Below, one piece after another: positions 16,613-24,585 of a stretch of DNA of 32,521 bases. Location: NCBI RefSeq assembly GCF_000146345.1, contig NZ_GL397071.1:808607-841127 (forward strand), written 5' to 3'. The notes under the pieces are model-generated. The model made no database searches. It had not been told where the DNA came from and was given only the letters and a program-made list of their open reading frames with translations. Made by a program: the position numbers and the translations under genes. Source of the DNA: Peptoniphilus duerdenii ATCC BAA-1640. Lineage in GTDB: Bacteria > Bacillota > Clostridia > Tissierellales > Peptoniphilaceae. Numbering within the stretch: position 1 is the first letter of the stretch; every line of letters starts with the position of its first letter.

Positions 16613-16641
16613 TTGAAGATATACTACAAGTCTACTATAAT
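16613..16641 (+). promoter_or_regulatory. Promoter of fhs-fchA
   Basis: TTGAAG (16613-16618), 17 bases, perfect TATAAT (16636-16641), 18 bases before the fhs ATG, so the leader is very short. Confidence 0.75.
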
Positions 16642-16659
16642 TTAAGTAAGGAGGGGCAA

Positions 16660-18321
16660 ATGAAAACAGATTTTGAGATTTCGAAGGAAGCGCATATCTT
16701 ACCGATAGAAGAAATAGCGAAAAAACTCGGTGTAGATATGAATTATGTGGAAGCGTATGGAAAGTACAAGGCGAAGATAGACCCGAAGGCTATTAAAGAA
16801 AAAGAAAATTCCAAACTTATATTGGTAACGGCGATTACTCCAACCCCAGCAGGAGAAGGAAAGTCTACGGTAACCATAGGACTTACAGATGGACTAAATA
16901 GGATCGGCAAATTTACAGTGGCTGCACTTCGTGAACCATCATTAGGACCAGTTTTTGGAATTAAAGGCGGAGCTTGCGGCGGTGGATATGCACAAGTAAT
17001 TCCAATGGAAGATATAAATCTTCACTTCACTGGAGATTTACACGCAATTACCACTGCAAATAATTTACTTATGGCTCTTATCGACAACCATATCGAAAAG
17101 GGCAACGAACTTAGGATCGATGAAAGAGAAGTAAAAGTTAGAAGAGTAATGGATATAAACGACAGAGCCCTTAGAAATATTGTAGTGGGCTTAGGCGGAA
17201 GAAATATGGGCTATCCGAGAGAAGATCACTTCATGATTACAGTTGCATCAGAAGTTATGGCTGCCCTATGCCTTGCAAATTCTCTTATGGATTTAAAAGA
17301 AAGACTTGGAAATATTGTCTTTGCAGATAATATGGACAAAGAACCTCTCTACGTTAGAGATTTAGGTGCAGAAGGTGCCATGGCTGTTGTCCTAAAGGAT
17401 GCAATCAAACCAAACCTTGTGCAAACTCTTGAAAATAATCCTGCAATCATCCACGGCGGGCCATTTGCAAATATCGCCCATGGATGTAACTCAGTACTTG
17501 CTACAAAGATGGCTCTTTCTATCGGAGACTATGTAGTTACAGAAGCTGGATTCGGTTCCGACCTCGGTGCAGAAAAATTCATGGACATAAAGATGAGACT
17601 TTCAGGGCTTAAACCAGATTTAACGGTGGTAGTCGTAACTATAAGAGCTCTAAAGATGCACGGTGGAGTTGAAAAAGATCACCTTTCAGAAGAAAATCTT
17701 GACGCACTTAAAGTTGGATTTGCAAATGCGAAAAGACATATCGAAAATATGCAGAAGTTCGGCGTTCCAGTTACAGTTGCAATAAATGTATTTAAAGACG
17801 ACACAGAAAAAGAAATCGAACTTCTAAAAGAAATGGTTAGAGAAGTGGGAGTAGAAGCTACTGAATGTAGAGGATTTGAAAAGGGAAGCGTTGGCACTAC
17901 AGACCTTGCAAAGGTAGTTGTGGAAACCATTGAAAATAACAAATCCGATTTCAAACCTATCTACCCTCTAGAACTTTCAATAGAAGAAAAGATAGAAAAA
18001 ATTGCAAAGGAAATCTACAGAGCAAAGGGCGTTAACTTCACAGCGGAAGCTAAGAGAAAGCTAAAATACATGAAGGAACATGGATTTTCTAATCTACCAG
18101 TATGTATCGCCAAGACCCAATACTCCTTCTCAGACAATCCAAAGGCACTAAATGCTCCAGAAGATTTTGAAATAACCGTAAGAGATTTAAATCTATCTAA
18201 CGGAGCAGGATTTGTTGTAGCACTTACAGGAGATATTATGACCATGCCAGGTCTTGCAAAAGTACCAGCAGCACTTAAGATGGACATCGACAGCGACGGA
18301 AATATAGTGGGACTGTTCTAA
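16660..18321 (+). CDS. fhs: Formate--tetrahydrofolate ligase
   Basis: A 553-residue cytoplasmic enzyme that joins formate to tetrahydrofolate with ATP to give 10-formyl-THF, and can run backwards to make ATP in purine- and amino-acid-fermenting anaerobes. The P-loop-like '[11 protein letters not shown]' is at about 60-70 (GEGKST 65-70). The family signatures '[35 protein letters not shown]' and '[15 protein letters not shown]' are intact. Length is normal (about 556). AGGAGG precedes the ATG. The stop overlaps the fchA start by one base (TAATG), so the two are coupled. The next steps (FolD, GlyA) are not in the window. Confidence 0.97.
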   Translation: MKTDFEISKEAHILPIEEIAKKLGVDMNYVEAYGKYKAKIDPKAIKEKENSKLILVTAITPTPAGEGKSTVTIGLTDGLNRIGKFTVAALREPSLGPVFGIKGGACGGGYAQVIPMEDINLHFTGDLHAITTANNLLMALIDNHIEKGNELRIDEREVKVRRVMDINDRALRNIVVGLGGRNMGYPREDHFMITVASEVMAALCLANSLMDLKERLGNIVFADNMDKEPLYVRDLGAEGAMAVVLKDAIKPNLVQTLENNPAIIHGGPFANIAHGCNSVLATKMALSIGDYVVTEAGFGSDLGAEKFMDIKMRLSGLKPDLTVVVVTIRALKMHGGVEKDHLSEENLDALKVGFANAKRHIENMQKFGVPVTVAINVFKDDTEKEIELLKEMVREVGVEATECRGFEKGSVGTTDLAKVVVETIENNKSDFKPIYPLELSIEEKIEKIAKEIYRAKGVNFTAEAKRKLKYMKEHGFSNLPVCIAKTQYSFSDNPKALNAPEDFEITVRDLNLSNGAGFVVALTGDIMTMPGLAKVPAALKMDIDSDGNIVGLF

Positions 18322-18929
18322 TGCTCAATAGAGATTTTACAGATTTTATAGAAGATCTATCCTCAAATAGACCTGCTCCAGGAGGAGGAGCAGTGGTAGG
18401 AGTAAATGCGATATTAGGAGCATCACTTCTCTTGATGGTGGTAAATCTAACTATAGAAAATAAAAACTATTTAGAAGTAAGAGACGAAGCTTTAAAGCTC
18501 AGGGACGAACTCTTGGAGATAAAAGAAATCCTAATGGATGCACCTCAAAAAGATGCAGAGGCTTTTACAGAAGTTGCCAAGGGATTTAAGATGAAAAGAT
18601 CCACAGAAGAAGAAAAAAGAGCCCGAAGCGAAGTAATAGAAAGAGGATATAAACTAGCTACAGACACGCCACACCAAGCGCTTAAAACCATCGCAAGACT
18701 TATTCCAATAGGCATGAGACTTTACGAAATTGGAAATCAAACTGCCATTGGAGATGTGCTAGTTGGACTAAAGCAAGTTGAGATTGCAATATTTGGTTCA
18801 ATAGAAAACATGGGACAAAATATTAAATCCATAAGAGATGAAGAGTACGTAGCTAAGATGCAAGTTGAAATAAAAAAATATTTAAAGATGATGCGAGGAC
18901 TTAGAGCAAGCCTCGACGAACTTATTTAA
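18321..18929 (+). CDS. fchA: Formiminotransferase-cyclodeaminase-family protein (methenyl-THF cyclohydrolase / formimino-THF cyclodeaminase)
   Basis: A 202-residue all-helical protein of the FTCD_C family. The N terminus carries the conserved 'RPAPGGGAVVGVNAILGASL' (about 17-36). Further on are 'DAPQKDAEAFTEVAKGFKM' and 'QTAIGDVLVGLKQVEIAIFG', typical of FchA. Members convert formimino-THF to methenyl-THF plus ammonia, or act as methenyl-THF cyclohydrolase; sequence alone does not decide. With fhs directly upstream (one-base overlap), the pair would link C1 units to formate and ATP. In purine- or histidine-fermenting anaerobes this pair drains formimino groups (known biology); its use for purines here is inference from the nucleoside operon that follows. 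Confidence 0.9.
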   Translation: MLNRDFTDFIEDLSSNRPAPGGGAVVGVNAILGASLLLMVVNLTIENKNYLEVRDEALKLRDELLEIKEILMDAPQKDAEAFTEVAKGFKMKRSTEEEKRARSEVIERGYKLATDTPHQALKTIARLIPIGMRLYEIGNQTAIGDVLVGLKQVEIAIFGSIENMGQNIKSIRDEEYVAKMQVEIKKYLKMMRGLRASLDELI

Positions 18930-18930
18930 A

Positions 18931-18957
18931 TTGCCGGAGTTATCTCCGGTTTTTTAT
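18931..18957 (+). terminator. Terminator after fchA
   Basis: CCGGAG (18934-18939) and CTCCGG (18944-18949) with a 4-base loop, then six Ts. It separates the folate pair from the nucleoside operon. Confidence 0.88.
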
Positions 18958-18999
18958 TTTTTTACTATAAGAAAATGTAATTGGATTTGGTGTAATCTG

Positions 19000-19028
19000 T
19001 TGAAGTAGTGAAATCTAAATGATATAAT
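19000..19028 (+). promoter_or_regulatory. Strong promoter of the nucleoside operon
   Basis: TTGAAG (19000-19005), 17 bases, perfect TATAAT (19023-19028). Transcription should start near 19035, giving a leader of about 98 bases before the first gene. Confidence 0.78.
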
Positions 19029-19031
19029 TAC

Positions 19032-19101
19032 ATTAGTGTTACACATATTTTACACTAGTATTAAAACTTACTACGAACCAAAATTGAAATGAAATACTAG
19101 T
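19032..19101 (+). promoter_or_regulatory. Structured leader/operator of the nucleoside operon
   Basis: Three elements can pair in two exclusive ways. ATTAGTGT (19032-19039) can pair with ACACTAGT (19052-19059) with one G-T pair. Alternatively ACTAGTATT (19054-19062) pairs perfectly over 9 bases with AATACTAGT (19093-19101), enclosing 30 bases. The segment 19034-19057 is also a DNA dyad (TAGTGT...ACACTA) sitting on the predicted transcription start, a normal repressor position. It lacks the conserved core of purine riboswitches. Whether it acts as RNA switch, operator or both is open. Confidence 0.5.
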
Positions 19102-19132
19102 AAAAAATTTAAATAAAATTTGGGGGATTAAT

Positions 19133-19960
19133 TTGAATAGCAAGCTAGACTTTGAGTTTTATAAAAAAAGTGCAGACTACATACTTTCTAAAATAGAATT
19201 CGTTCCTGAGATAGCTATTGTCTTGGGATCTTGTCTTGGAAATTTATCAGAAGAAATAGAAAATAAAATCATAATAGATTACAAGGACATACCTAATTTC
19301 TTGGATGCGACTGTGGATTCCCACGCAGGCAAACTTATCCTAGGAGATTTAAGTGGCAAGAAAGTCGTGTGCATGTCCGGGAGATTTCATTACTACGAAG
19401 GGTATGACTTCGAAGAGCTTACCATACCTATGAGGGTTATGCACCTACTTGGATGTAAGATGGTTATCCTTACCAATGCAGCAGGAGCAGTAAACGAAAG
19501 CTTCGTTGCTGGAGATATTATGATTATAAAAGACCAAATAAAATTAAACGGTGCAAGCCCTGTAAGAGGAAAAAATATACCTGAGTTTGGTCCGAGATTT
19601 TTCGATATGTCAAACACATATGACAAAGAATATATTGAAGTAGCTAAAAAGGCTGCGAAGATTTCCGAAATAGATATAAAAGAAGGAGTTTACTTCTACA
19701 TGCCGGGACCACAGTTTGAAACTCCTGCAGAGATAAGAGCCATAAGAGCATTGGGAGGAGATGCAGTAGGCATGTCCACCGTTACAGAAGCAATAGTAGC
19801 TGCCCATTGTGGCATGAAGGTGCTAGGGCTTTCGCTTATGAGCAATATGGCAGCCGGAATACTAGATGTTCCACTAACAACCGAGGAAGTAGACGAAACT
19901 GCTGAAAGATCTGAAAAGAAATTCAGAGTTTTGTTGAAAAATATATTAAAACAAATTTAA
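19133..19960 (+). CDS. Purine nucleoside phosphorylase (PNP family 2, inosine/guanosine type)
   Basis: A 275-residue enzyme that splits purine nucleosides with phosphate to base + ribose-1-phosphate. Family residues are present: phosphate-binding Ser33, His64 in 'SHAGKL', 'GRFHYYEGY' at 83-91, 'TNAAGAVN' at 114-121, Glu196 in 'PGPQFETPAE', 'GMSTVTEA' at 213-220, and Asn238 in 'SLMSNMAAG'. Glu196 and Asn238 match human PNP Glu201/Asn243, which recognise 6-oxopurines; methylthioadenosine phosphorylases have Asp at the Asn position. So inosine/guanosine (and perhaps deoxy forms) are the likely substrates. The usual 'GSGLG' reads 'GSCLG' (Cys34), which is unusual. The start is TTG after GGGGGA; there is no nearby in-frame ATG. 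It is first in the operon, 13 bases before the binding-protein gene. Confidence 0.92.
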   Translation: MNSKLDFEFYKKSADYILSKIEFVPEIAIVLGSCLGNLSEEIENKIIIDYKDIPNFLDATVDSHAGKLILGDLSGKKVVCMSGRFHYYEGYDFEELTIPMRVMHLLGCKMVILTNAAGAVNESFVAGDIMIIKDQIKLNGASPVRGKNIPEFGPRFFDMSNTYDKEYIEVAKKAAKISEIDIKEGVYFYMPGPQFETPAEIRAIRALGGDAVGMSTVTEAIVAAHCGMKVLGLSLMSNMAAGILDVPLTTEEVDETAERSEKKFRVLLKNILKQI

Positions 19961-19973
19961 AATGGAGGATTTT

Positions 19974-21038
19974 ATGAAGAGAAAAATCGCACTACTGTTA
20001 GCTGTACTTATGCTAGCTACAACCATTACAGCTTGTGGAAACAAGACTGGTAATGAAAAGGCAAATGCAAATGCAGGAAAGGCAGAATCAGGAGAAGCTA
20101 AGAAGAAGATAGCTTTGGTAACTGACCCTGCAGGAACTCAAGTATTCGTACTTAACATGATCGCTGGTCTAAAAGACGCAGCTAAAGAACTAGGATTCGA
20201 ACCAATCGTAGTTGAATGTGCTGACGCAGCAGCTTTTGAAGAAAACACAAGAGCTCTAGTTGAAGAAAAAGTTGACCTTATCATCGGTGGAGGTTGGCCA
20301 TCAGGAGAAGCTATAAACAAAATAGCTACAGAATTCCCTGACGGAGCTAAATATGCTCTTATCGACTCAGAAGTTGAAGCTGAAAATGTAAAATGTATTT
20401 CGTTTAGAGAACAAGAAGGTGCTTACCTAATCGGTATGATCGCTGCAATGGTAACAGAACCTGATGAACAATTCTTCGGTGGAGTACACGTTAACCAAGG
20501 AGTTGGATCTTGGAAATGGAGATACGGATTTATGGAAGGTGCAAAATCAATCAAACCTGATTCAAAATTCGTATTCAACTACACAGGATCATTCAATGAA
20601 CCTGCAAAGGCAAAAGAATTTGCAATCCAACAATATGAACAAGGCGCAAGATTCATAAACGCAGCAGCAGCTGGTGGAGACAAAGGTGTATTCGAAGCAG
20701 CACTTGAAAAAGGATTCTACACTTCTGGACAAGACATCGACTTAACAAATCCAGACAACAAGTACATCGTTTCATCTCAAATCAAAGACTCTTACGCAAC
20801 AGTTCAATACCTAGTAAAACAATTTATGGAACAAGGTGACAACTGGAAATCTGACAACGAAGAATGGGGACTTGAAGAAGGAACTATCGGTGCAGTTTAT
20901 GTAACTCACGAAAGTAAAAACCCAAGAAGTGACAGACTTACTGATGAAGATATTGCAAAGTTAAAAGAAGCAGCAGAAAAAATTAAATCAGGAGAGTTAG
21001 ACCTTAAAACATTGCCAAAAGAAGAAGATTATAAGTAA
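19974..21038 (+). CDS. BMP-family nucleoside-binding lipoprotein
   Basis: A 354-residue substrate-binding lipoprotein of the Bmp/PnrA/Med family. The signal peptide ends in 'TTITAC' with the lipidated Cys at 21. A Gly/Asn/Ala/Glu/Lys-rich tether (about 22-45) leads to a two-lobed periplasmic-binding fold with 'KIALVTDPAGTQVFVLNMIAGLK', 'VDLIIGGGWPSGEAINKIA', 'FREQEGAYLIGMIAAM', 'GGVHVNQGVGSWKWRYGFMEGAK' and 'GGDKGVFEAALEKGFYTSGQDID'. Characterised relatives (TmpC/PnrA and others) bind purine nucleosides. An ATG at 19962 lies inside the AUGGAGG ribosome binding region, so the ATG at 19974, which starts the signal peptide, is chosen. Codon use is richer in frequent codons than in its neighbours, suggesting high expression, and a terminator hairpin directly follows. 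Confidence 0.92.
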   Translation: MKRKIALLLAVLMLATTITACGNKTGNEKANANAGKAESGEAKKKIALVTDPAGTQVFVLNMIAGLKDAAKELGFEPIVVECADAAAFEENTRALVEEKVDLIIGGGWPSGEAINKIATEFPDGAKYALIDSEVEAENVKCISFREQEGAYLIGMIAAMVTEPDEQFFGGVHVNQGVGSWKWRYGFMEGAKSIKPDSKFVFNYTGSFNEPAKAKEFAIQQYEQGARFINAAAAGGDKGVFEAALEKGFYTSGQDIDLTNPDNKYIVSSQIKDSYATVQYLVKQFMEQGDNWKSDNEEWGLEEGTIGAVYVTHESKNPRSDRLTDEDIAKLKEAAEKIKSGELDLKTLPKEEDYK

Positions 21039-21045
21039 AATTTAA

Positions 21046-21077
21046 ATGTTGGAGGCTATGCCTTCAACATTTTTTTA
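21046..21077 (+). terminator. Intra-operon terminator/attenuator after the binding-protein gene
   Basis: ATGTTGGAGGC (21046-21056) and GCCTTCAACAT (21060-21070) form an 11-bp stem with one G-T pair and a 3-base loop, followed by seven Ts. It lies between the binding lipoprotein and the ATPase gene 13 bases later, so it would make the lipoprotein more abundant than the membrane subunits. Confidence 0.8.
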
Positions 21078-21089
21078 TAAAGGAGAAAT

Positions 21090-22598
21090 ATGTTACTTGA
21101 AATGAAAAACATCAGCAAGTCCTATGACAATGTGCTTGCTAATGATGATATAAGTCTTAATCTAAATGAAGGAGAGATCCTGTCCATAGTTGGCGAAAAC
21201 GGAGCCGGCAAATCCACCATTATGAAAATCCTCTATGGAATAGAATCAAAGGACAGCGGTCAAATCTTGATTAGAGGCGAAGAAGTAAATATAAAAAGCC
21301 CAAGGGATGCAATCAAACACGGAATCGGAATGGTTCAACAACACTTTATGCTATTTAATCCATTTAAAGTTTTTGAAAATATAGTTTTTGGAGAAGAACC
21401 TAAAAAAGGAATGTTTTTCGATAGGCAAAAGGCGAGAGAAGATGTAGTAGAATTATCTAAAAAGTATGGGCTTAAAATAAATCCAGATCAAAAAGTGGAA
21501 GACTGCCCAGTTGGGATTCAACAGAGAATAGAAATCTTAAAGGTGCTATATCAAAACGCAGAGATAATAATTTTTGACGAACCTTCTGCTGTTTTAACTC
21601 CACAAGAAGTTGACGAACTTTTGATAACCATAAAAGAACTTTCAAAAGTTGGCAAGAGCATCATACTTATAACCCACAAACTAAATGAAGTTATGGCTGT
21701 CTCAGATAGAATATTCATCATGAAGAAGGGTAAACACATAGCTACCTTTAACAAAGAAGATACTTCCATCGAAGAAATTTCTTACCTAATGGTTGGAAAA
21801 AAACTTACTGAAAATACCATCTGCGACACGAAGAAGGATCATGTGGTTTTAGATGTAGAAAATGTAAATTTAAATAACAATGGGGAGGAACTTTTAAAGG
21901 ATCTTTCCATGAAGATCTACGGTGGAGAAATCGTAGGTATTGCAGGAGTATCAGGCAATGGTCAATCGGAAATCATAGAAGTTTTAACGGGGCTTCAAAA
22001 TGTAGATTCCGGAAAAATTTCCATAGAAGGTAGAGAAGTTCAAAATAGATCTGTGGAAGAGATAAGAGATGCCGGACTTGCAGTGGTGCCGGAGGACAGA
22101 TATCTTTGGGGCTGTGCGAAGGAAGCAGACCTTAGAGAAACTACGATTATGCATCATCATAAAAACGAAAGACTTTCTAATAAAGGAATCTTAAAGGGCA
22201 AAGAAATCGATAAATTTACTCTAGATGTGCTAAAAAAATATGATATTAGGTATGGATCTCTAGATCAAAAGGCGGGACAACTCTCTGGAGGAAACATTCA
22301 GAAATTAATCGTCGGAAGGGAACTAGAACAGAATTCAAAATTTTTAATTGCAGCCGAACCGACTAGAGGAGTAGACATAGGAGCCATGGAAGAGATTCAT
22401 AACAAACTTTTAGAGAAGAGAGAAAAGGGCGACGCCATTTTACTTATTTCTTCTGAACTTACAGAAATACTTAAACTTTCAGATAGAATCTACACAATTT
22501 ATGATGGCAGATTCAATGGAGAATTTACGAGAGAAGAAGCAGACTCTGAAAAGATCGGTCTACTTATGATGGGAGGAAAGATTGTTGAAAAAAATTAA
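21090..22598 (+). CDS. Nucleoside ABC importer ATPase (two fused nucleotide-binding domains)
   Basis: A 502-residue double ATPase of the sugar/nucleoside (CUT2/NupO-like) class. The first domain has a full Walker A, GENGAGKST (35-43), a Q-loop in 'GMVQQHFML', a degenerate signature 'CPVGIQQR' and Walker B 'IIIFDEPSAVL'. The second domain has a degenerate Walker A (GVSGNGQSE, 286-294, Lys replaced) but a good signature LSGGN and 'LIAAEPTRGVD'. One intact and one degenerate Walker A is usual for this class. GGAGAA precedes the ATG. The 3' end overlaps the first permease gene. With the lipoprotein and two permeases it forms a complete importer, most like NupNOPQ or PnrABCD systems for purine nucleosides. 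Confidence 0.93.
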   Translation: MLLEMKNISKSYDNVLANDDISLNLNEGEILSIVGENGAGKSTIMKILYGIESKDSGQILIRGEEVNIKSPRDAIKHGIGMVQQHFMLFNPFKVFENIVFGEEPKKGMFFDRQKAREDVVELSKKYGLKINPDQKVEDCPVGIQQRIEILKVLYQNAEIIIFDEPSAVLTPQEVDELLITIKELSKVGKSIILITHKLNEVMAVSDRIFIMKKGKHIATFNKEDTSIEEISYLMVGKKLTENTICDTKKDHVVLDVENVNLNNNGEELLKDLSMKIYGGEIVGIAGVSGNGQSEIIEVLTGLQNVDSGKISIEGREVQNRSVEEIRDAGLAVVPEDRYLWGCAKEADLRETTIMHHHKNERLSNKGILKGKEIDKFTLDVLKKYDIRYGSLDQKAGQLSGGNIQKLIVGRELEQNSKFLIAAEPTRGVDIGAMEEIHNKLLEKREKGDAILLISSELTEILKLSDRIYTIYDGRFNGEFTREEADSEKIGLLMMGGKIVEKN

Positions 22599-23682
22599 TT
22601 ACAAAAGAAGAGCAATGCTAGCTTCCCTTGGGCAGACTGCAATTGCAGTGCTCTTTGGACTTTTAGTAGGAACCATTGTAATTTTAATATCTGGTGCAGA
22701 TCCTGCGCAGGTTTATCAAGAGATGTTTAACAAATCATTCTTCTCTTCATATTATTTCTTACAGACATTAACTAGGGCAACTCCTATCGCCATCTGCGCA
22801 TTTGCAACGGCGATGGCATGGAGGGCAGGATATATAAATATCGGTGTGGAAGGACAGATGATAGTGGGAGGTTTCTCTGCGCTAGTAGTAGCACTACTTG
22901 TGCCTGGACCACCTAAACTTGTGTTAGTCCTTGCAATAATAGTAGGACTTATAGCAGGAGCCCTCTACGCAACTATTGCAGCGGTTTTAAATATGAAGTT
23001 TAATGTTACCATCGTCATTTGTACGCTAATGATGAACTATATCGCCGACAATGTGGTATCCTACTTCGTAACATTTCCACTAAGGGCAACCTCTGGAGAT
23101 GGATTTTCAATTCAAACGGAAGCCATAGGAGATGGACTTAAATTTTTAAGATTTTTTAAAACTTCTACATTCAACATAGGATTTATAATTGCTGTTCTAT
23201 GTATGATATTTTTAATATTTATATCCAACAAGACCACCTTTGGATACGAATCAAAGATGACAGGATTTAACAAGAATTTTGCCAAGTATGGCGGAGTAAA
23301 CGAAAAAAAGGTGATGCTTATAACCATGGGATTATCAGGTGCTATAGCTGCACTTGCAGGGATCTGTGAAATATTTGGAGTTAAATACAGATACATGAGC
23401 GGAATGTTTACTTCCACTTCATACGCATGGACTGGACTTATGGCGGCGCTTATTGCGAATTTACATCCAGTTGGAATCTTTGTGTCCTCTATATTTTTAT
23501 CAGGGCTACAAGTTGGAGGTCAAGCTATTCAAAGATCTGCAGATATTCCACTTCAACTTTCAACGATTATTCAATCTGCAATCACATTATTCGTTTCAGT
23601 TAAGATAACTTACAAACACATTGTTAAGAGAAGAAAAATAAAATCAAATGTAGAAGAAATAGCGGAAGGAGATGATAAGTAA
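22582..23682 (+). CDS. Nucleoside ABC importer permease, subunit 1
   Basis: A 366-residue inner-membrane permease of the BPD_transp_2 (LivH/RbsC-like) family with about eight to ten membrane segments. The motif 'AWRAGYINIGVEGQMIVGGF' (about 75-94) is the standard NupP/YufP signature. The C terminus is a charged cytoplasmic tail. The start is TTG, with GGGAGG inside the end of the ATPase gene; two TTG codons lie back to back (22582 and 22585) and either could serve. It overlaps the ATPase gene by 17 bases and the next permease by one base, so the subunits are translationally coupled. Confidence 0.92.
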   Translation: MLKKINYKRRAMLASLGQTAIAVLFGLLVGTIVILISGADPAQVYQEMFNKSFFSSYYFLQTLTRATPIAICAFATAMAWRAGYINIGVEGQMIVGGFSALVVALLVPGPPKLVLVLAIIVGLIAGALYATIAAVLNMKFNVTIVICTLMMNYIADNVVSYFVTFPLRATSGDGFSIQTEAIGDGLKFLRFFKTSTFNIGFIIAVLCMIFLIFISNKTTFGYESKMTGFNKNFAKYGGVNEKKVMLITMGLSGAIAALAGICEIFGVKYRYMSGMFTSTSYAWTGLMAALIANLHPVGIFVSSIFLSGLQVGGQAIQRSADIPLQLSTIIQSAITLFVSVKITYKHIVKRRKIKSNVEEIAEGDDK

Positions 23683-24578
23683 TGGATATGAATTATTTGG
23701 CAAGTATAATCAACTCAACCTTAAGATCTGCAACGCCTGTACTATTTGCAGCACTAGGCTCTGGAATCTGCTCAAAAGTTGGAGTATTTAACATCGCCTT
23801 AGAAGGTCAGATGCTCATCGCATCATTTGTAGCCATAGTTGTAAATTATTTCTTCCATAGTGTCATCCTTTCAATCCTTGCAGGGATGCTTGCAGGAAGT
23901 ATCATCGGCACAATCGTTGCATTTTTACAAGTTAAGTACAAGGCAGCGGATATGGTAATAGGTACTTCTATTAACCTACTTGTAGGTGGACTTACTGCAA
24001 TATTTCTATATATTATTTTGGGAGTAAAGGGAAGTTTTTCCTCTCCAGAATTAATTTCACTAACAAAGATTAACCTTCCAATAATAAAAGATATTCCTTT
24101 TGTAGGAAGAGTTTTTGAAAATTTAACAATTTTGGATTATCTATCTTACTTCACTGCATTTTTAATATATGTTTTCCTTTACAAAACCGTTAGAGGATTT
24201 AGAACCTTATCAGTTGGAATAAACATAAATGCAGCCAACTCTCTCGGTATCAATTCACTTAGAACTCAGATGATTACTGTAATAATTTCTGGAGCTCTCT
24301 GTGGTCTCGGAGGAGTTGCACTAAGTCTAGGTCAAGTAACACTTTTTACAGAAAACATGACTGCAGGTAGAGGATTCATTGCAATGGCAGCTGCATCAAT
24401 GGCGAGAAATCATCCAATATTTTGTATAATATCAAGTCTCTTCTTTGGAGCGTGTCAAGCCTTTGGAGTTGCGATACAAAACGTGGTACCGAGTCAACTA
24501 ACCATGGCAATACCATATACTGCAACCATAATTGCCCTTGCAATATTTGGAAATAGAATGAGAAAGAAAGCGAAATAG
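23682..24578 (+). CDS. Nucleoside ABC importer permease, subunit 2
   Basis: A 298-residue BPD_transp_2 permease, the NupQ/YufQ-type partner. The key motif 'CSKVGVFNIALEGQMLIASF' is at about 29-48, and around eight hydrophobic segments follow, with 'RTLSVGININAANSLGIN' as the cytoplasmic loop typical of this family. The start ATG overlaps the previous stop (TAATG). A second in-frame ATG two codons later (23688) is possible. The isomerase gene begins 7 bases after the stop, so import and catabolism are in one transcript. Confidence 0.93.
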   Translation: MDMNYLASIINSTLRSATPVLFAALGSGICSKVGVFNIALEGQMLIASFVAIVVNYFFHSVILSILAGMLAGSIIGTIVAFLQVKYKAADMVIGTSINLLVGGLTAIFLYIILGVKGSFSSPELISLTKINLPIIKDIPFVGRVFENLTILDYLSYFTAFLIYVFLYKTVRGFRTLSVGININAANSLGINSLRTQMITVIISGALCGLGGVALSLGQVTLFTENMTAGRGFIAMAAASMARNHPIFCIISSLFFGACQAFGVAIQNVVPSQLTMAIPYTATIIALAIFGNRMRKKAK

Positions 24579-24585
24579 GAGAAAT

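Noticed and set aside
18958-19132. Classical purine (guanine/adenine) riboswitch before the nucleoside operon
   Set aside because: The conserved core around the three-way junction (ATGG, GTTTCTACC-like segments) is absent; only alternative stems are seen.
19133-19960. Methylthioadenosine phosphorylase
   Set aside because: The base-recognition residue is Asn238, as in inosine/guanosine phosphorylases, not the Asp found in MTAP.
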